Origin: Candidatus Stygibacter frigidus
GTDB lineage: Bacteria; Cloacimonadota; Cloacimonadia; Cloacimonadales; TCS61
NCBI GenBank assembly: GCA_030765325.1
Contig: JAVCCT010000352.1
Coordinates: 1-8,771 of the forward strand
Direction of reading: 5' to 3'
Length of the DNA: 8,771 bases
The position numbers were made by a program, and so were the translations under genes. The notes below the pieces were generated by a model, which worked only from the letters and a program-made list of their open reading frames with translations, ran no database searches and was not told the origin of the DNA. This document shows positions 7,724 through 8,771 of this stretch, piece by piece; the first letter of the stretch is position 1; every line of letters starts with the position of its first letter.

Positions 7724-7778
7724 GTTTTTCTTAAGCAGTTGTTAAGATAAAGAGTAATATATAGATAAAGGAGTGATG

Positions 7779-7961
7779 ATGGCAGTACCAAAACGTAAGA
7801 CGTCGAAGTCACGCCGCGATAAAAGGCGGACACATTACAAGGCGGTAGCACCGGCAGTAAGCACTTGCTCAAATTGTGGAGAGCCCGTACGTCCCCATAA
7901 TATCTGCAAGAAGTGCGGATTTTATAATGGTCGGGAAGTTCTTAAGATGGAGAAGGAATAA
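7779..7961 (+). CDS. rpmF: 50S ribosomal protein L32
   Basis: This 60-residue protein is the zinc-ribbon form of bL32, a small component of the large ribosomal subunit. The N-terminus M-A-V-P-K-R-K-T-S-K-S-R-R is the family signature, followed by a basic stretch with D14, H19 and Y20. Four cysteines in two CxxC pairs (C30/C33 and C43/C46) form the zinc site, so this is the metal-binding rather than the cysteine-less paralogue. Three start codons lie in a row (GTG 7773, ATG 7776, ATG 7779). The third gives the canonical MAVPKRK start and stands five bases from AAAGGAG (7767-7773), which overlaps the GTG. It is followed after 20 bp by plsX, the usual pairing. No yceD/DUF177 gene precedes it here, although that gene often does. 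Confidence 0.98.
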   Translation: MAVPKRKTSKSRRDKRRTHYKAVAPAVSTCSNCGEPVRPHNICKKCGFYNGREVLKMEKE

Positions 7962-7981
7962 GTTTTTCTGAGTAATCAGAT

Positions 7982-8771
7982 ATGCAAGGCAATAAAATAA
8001 CCGTTGGGTTGGATGCCTTTGGGAGTGATAATGCACCTTTCCCGGAAGTGGAAGGTGCAATTATTGCACTTAGGGAGGGTATTTGTGACAAGATTCTTCT
8101 CTATGGAGATCAGTCGATATTAAGTAAAGAGCTTGAAAAATATTTTTTTGACAAAACACGTTTAGAGATAATCCACTGTAGTGAAAGAGTAATCATGAGC
8201 GATTCACCAACTAAGATCATGCGACAAAAAAAGGATTCATCGCTGGTGAGATTGATTAAAGACTGCGATGACAAAAAGGTTCAGGTAGCGGTATCAGCGG
8301 GTAATACTGGTGCAGTGATGTCAGCTTCGCTATTTATATATGGAAGGTTAAAGAATTTTCTCCGTCCAGCCATAGCCACGCTTTTTCCGACGATCAAAGG
8401 AGTGGAACTGCTGCTGGACGTGGGAGCCAATGCAGAATGCAGTGTAGAGAATTTAGTTCAATTTGCTGAGATCGGCAGTTTATATACCAGGTATTTTTTT
8501 AAGATAGACCAGCCTCGAATTGGATTGATCAATATTGGTGAAGAGAGCAGTAAAGGTAATGAACTTTATAAATCAACTTACAAGGTATTATCTAATCATC
8601 CCGATCTTAATTTTGCCGGTAACATTGAAGGTAAGGATATACTTTCCGGAGATGTTGATGTGATCATAAGTGATGGATTCACTGGCAATATAATTTTGAA
8701 AACTGTTGAGGGTGCAGCAAAATCGATGTTTAAAATATTGAAAGAGCAGTTCAACAAAGACTGGATAAGCA
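7982..8771 (+). CDS. plsX: Phosphate acyltransferase PlsX (3' end beyond window)
   Basis: PlsX converts acyl-ACP plus phosphate to acyl-phosphate, the first step of the PlsX/PlsY route to lysophosphatidate. It is a peripheral membrane enzyme. The first 263 codons are present and open to the window edge; family members are about 320-350 residues, so some 60-80 are missing. Family motifs in order are D11-A-F-G-S-D16 (usually DAMGGD), S105-A-G-N-T-G-A111, D146-V-G-A-N150, N184-I-G-E-E-S-S-K-G192 and D231-G-F-T-G-N236. The ATG at 7982 begins six residues before the conserved V-G-L-D strand, so the start fits. Its ribosome binding site is weak (GAG at 7970-7972), so translation may depend on rpmF, 20 bp upstream. 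FabH often follows in such clusters but cannot be seen here. Confidence 0.97.
   Translation, partial: MQGNKITVGLDAFGSDNAPFPEVEGAIIALREGICDKILLYGDQSILSKELEKYFFDKTRLEIIHCSERVIMSDSPTKIMRQKKDSSLVRLIKDCDDKKVQVAVSAGNTGAVMSASLFIYGRLKNFLRPAIATLFPTIKGVELLLDVGANAECSVENLVQFAEIGSLYTRYFFKIDQPRIGLINIGEESSKGNELYKSTYKVLSNHPDLNFAGNIEGKDILSGDVDVIISDGFTGNIILKTVEGAAKSMFKILKEQFNKDWIS

Noticed and set aside
7690..7738. CTGCTT and AAGCAG complementary hexamers upstream of rpmF, considered as a leader hairpin
   Set aside because: The first arm overlaps the candidate -35 box and would not be in the transcript. A six-base match over this distance is expected by chance.
7773..7778. GTG or first ATG as the rpmF start
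   Set aside because: Both are too close to, or overlap, the AAAGGAG site, and only the ATG at 7779 gives the canonical MAVPKRK N-terminus.

Overview
The window comes from a Gram-negative (diderm) bacterium of moderate-to-low GC content. It encodes an outer-membrane efflux channel, a lipoprotein adaptor and an RND pump, which only make sense across two membranes. Which phylum is less certain. The AT-rich, ATA- and GAT-rich coding style, the rpmF-plsX pair and an intergenic TGGAC 9-bp repeat tract remind me of Cloacimonadota or a neighbouring FCB-type lineage. That is an impression, not an identification.

Layout. Positions 91-1146 (minus strand) encode a probably exported ankyrin-repeat protein. 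The intergenic region 1147-1450 holds its leader, a tract of five TGGAC units in 9-bp register, a consensus-like -35 box, and a run of three similar palindromic sites just before a TetR-type regulator. From 1451 to 7600 a plus-strand operon runs tetR, tolC-like outer-membrane factor, membrane-fusion lipoprotein, RND pump, with a start/stop overlap and gaps of 15 and 13 bp. It ends in a strong intrinsic terminator at 7607-7636. A second transcription unit follows with its own candidate promoter: rpmF (ribosomal protein L32) and plsX (phosphate acyltransferase), the latter cut by the window edge.

How the genes work together. The three efflux genes encode a complete tripartite pump: inner-membrane proton-driven transporter, periplasmic adaptor and outer-membrane duct. 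The first gene of the operon is most simply its local repressor, and the three repeated sites over its promoter region are its likely operators. Substrates cannot be read from sequence. rpmF-plsX is the common housekeeping pairing of translation and phospholipid/fatty-acid synthesis and is unrelated to the pump. I see no mobile element, CRISPR array, tRNA or rRNA. Most of the window is well-known biology. The items most worth a second look are the operator array, the altered proton-relay residues of the pump, the exported ankyrin protein and the TGGAC tract.
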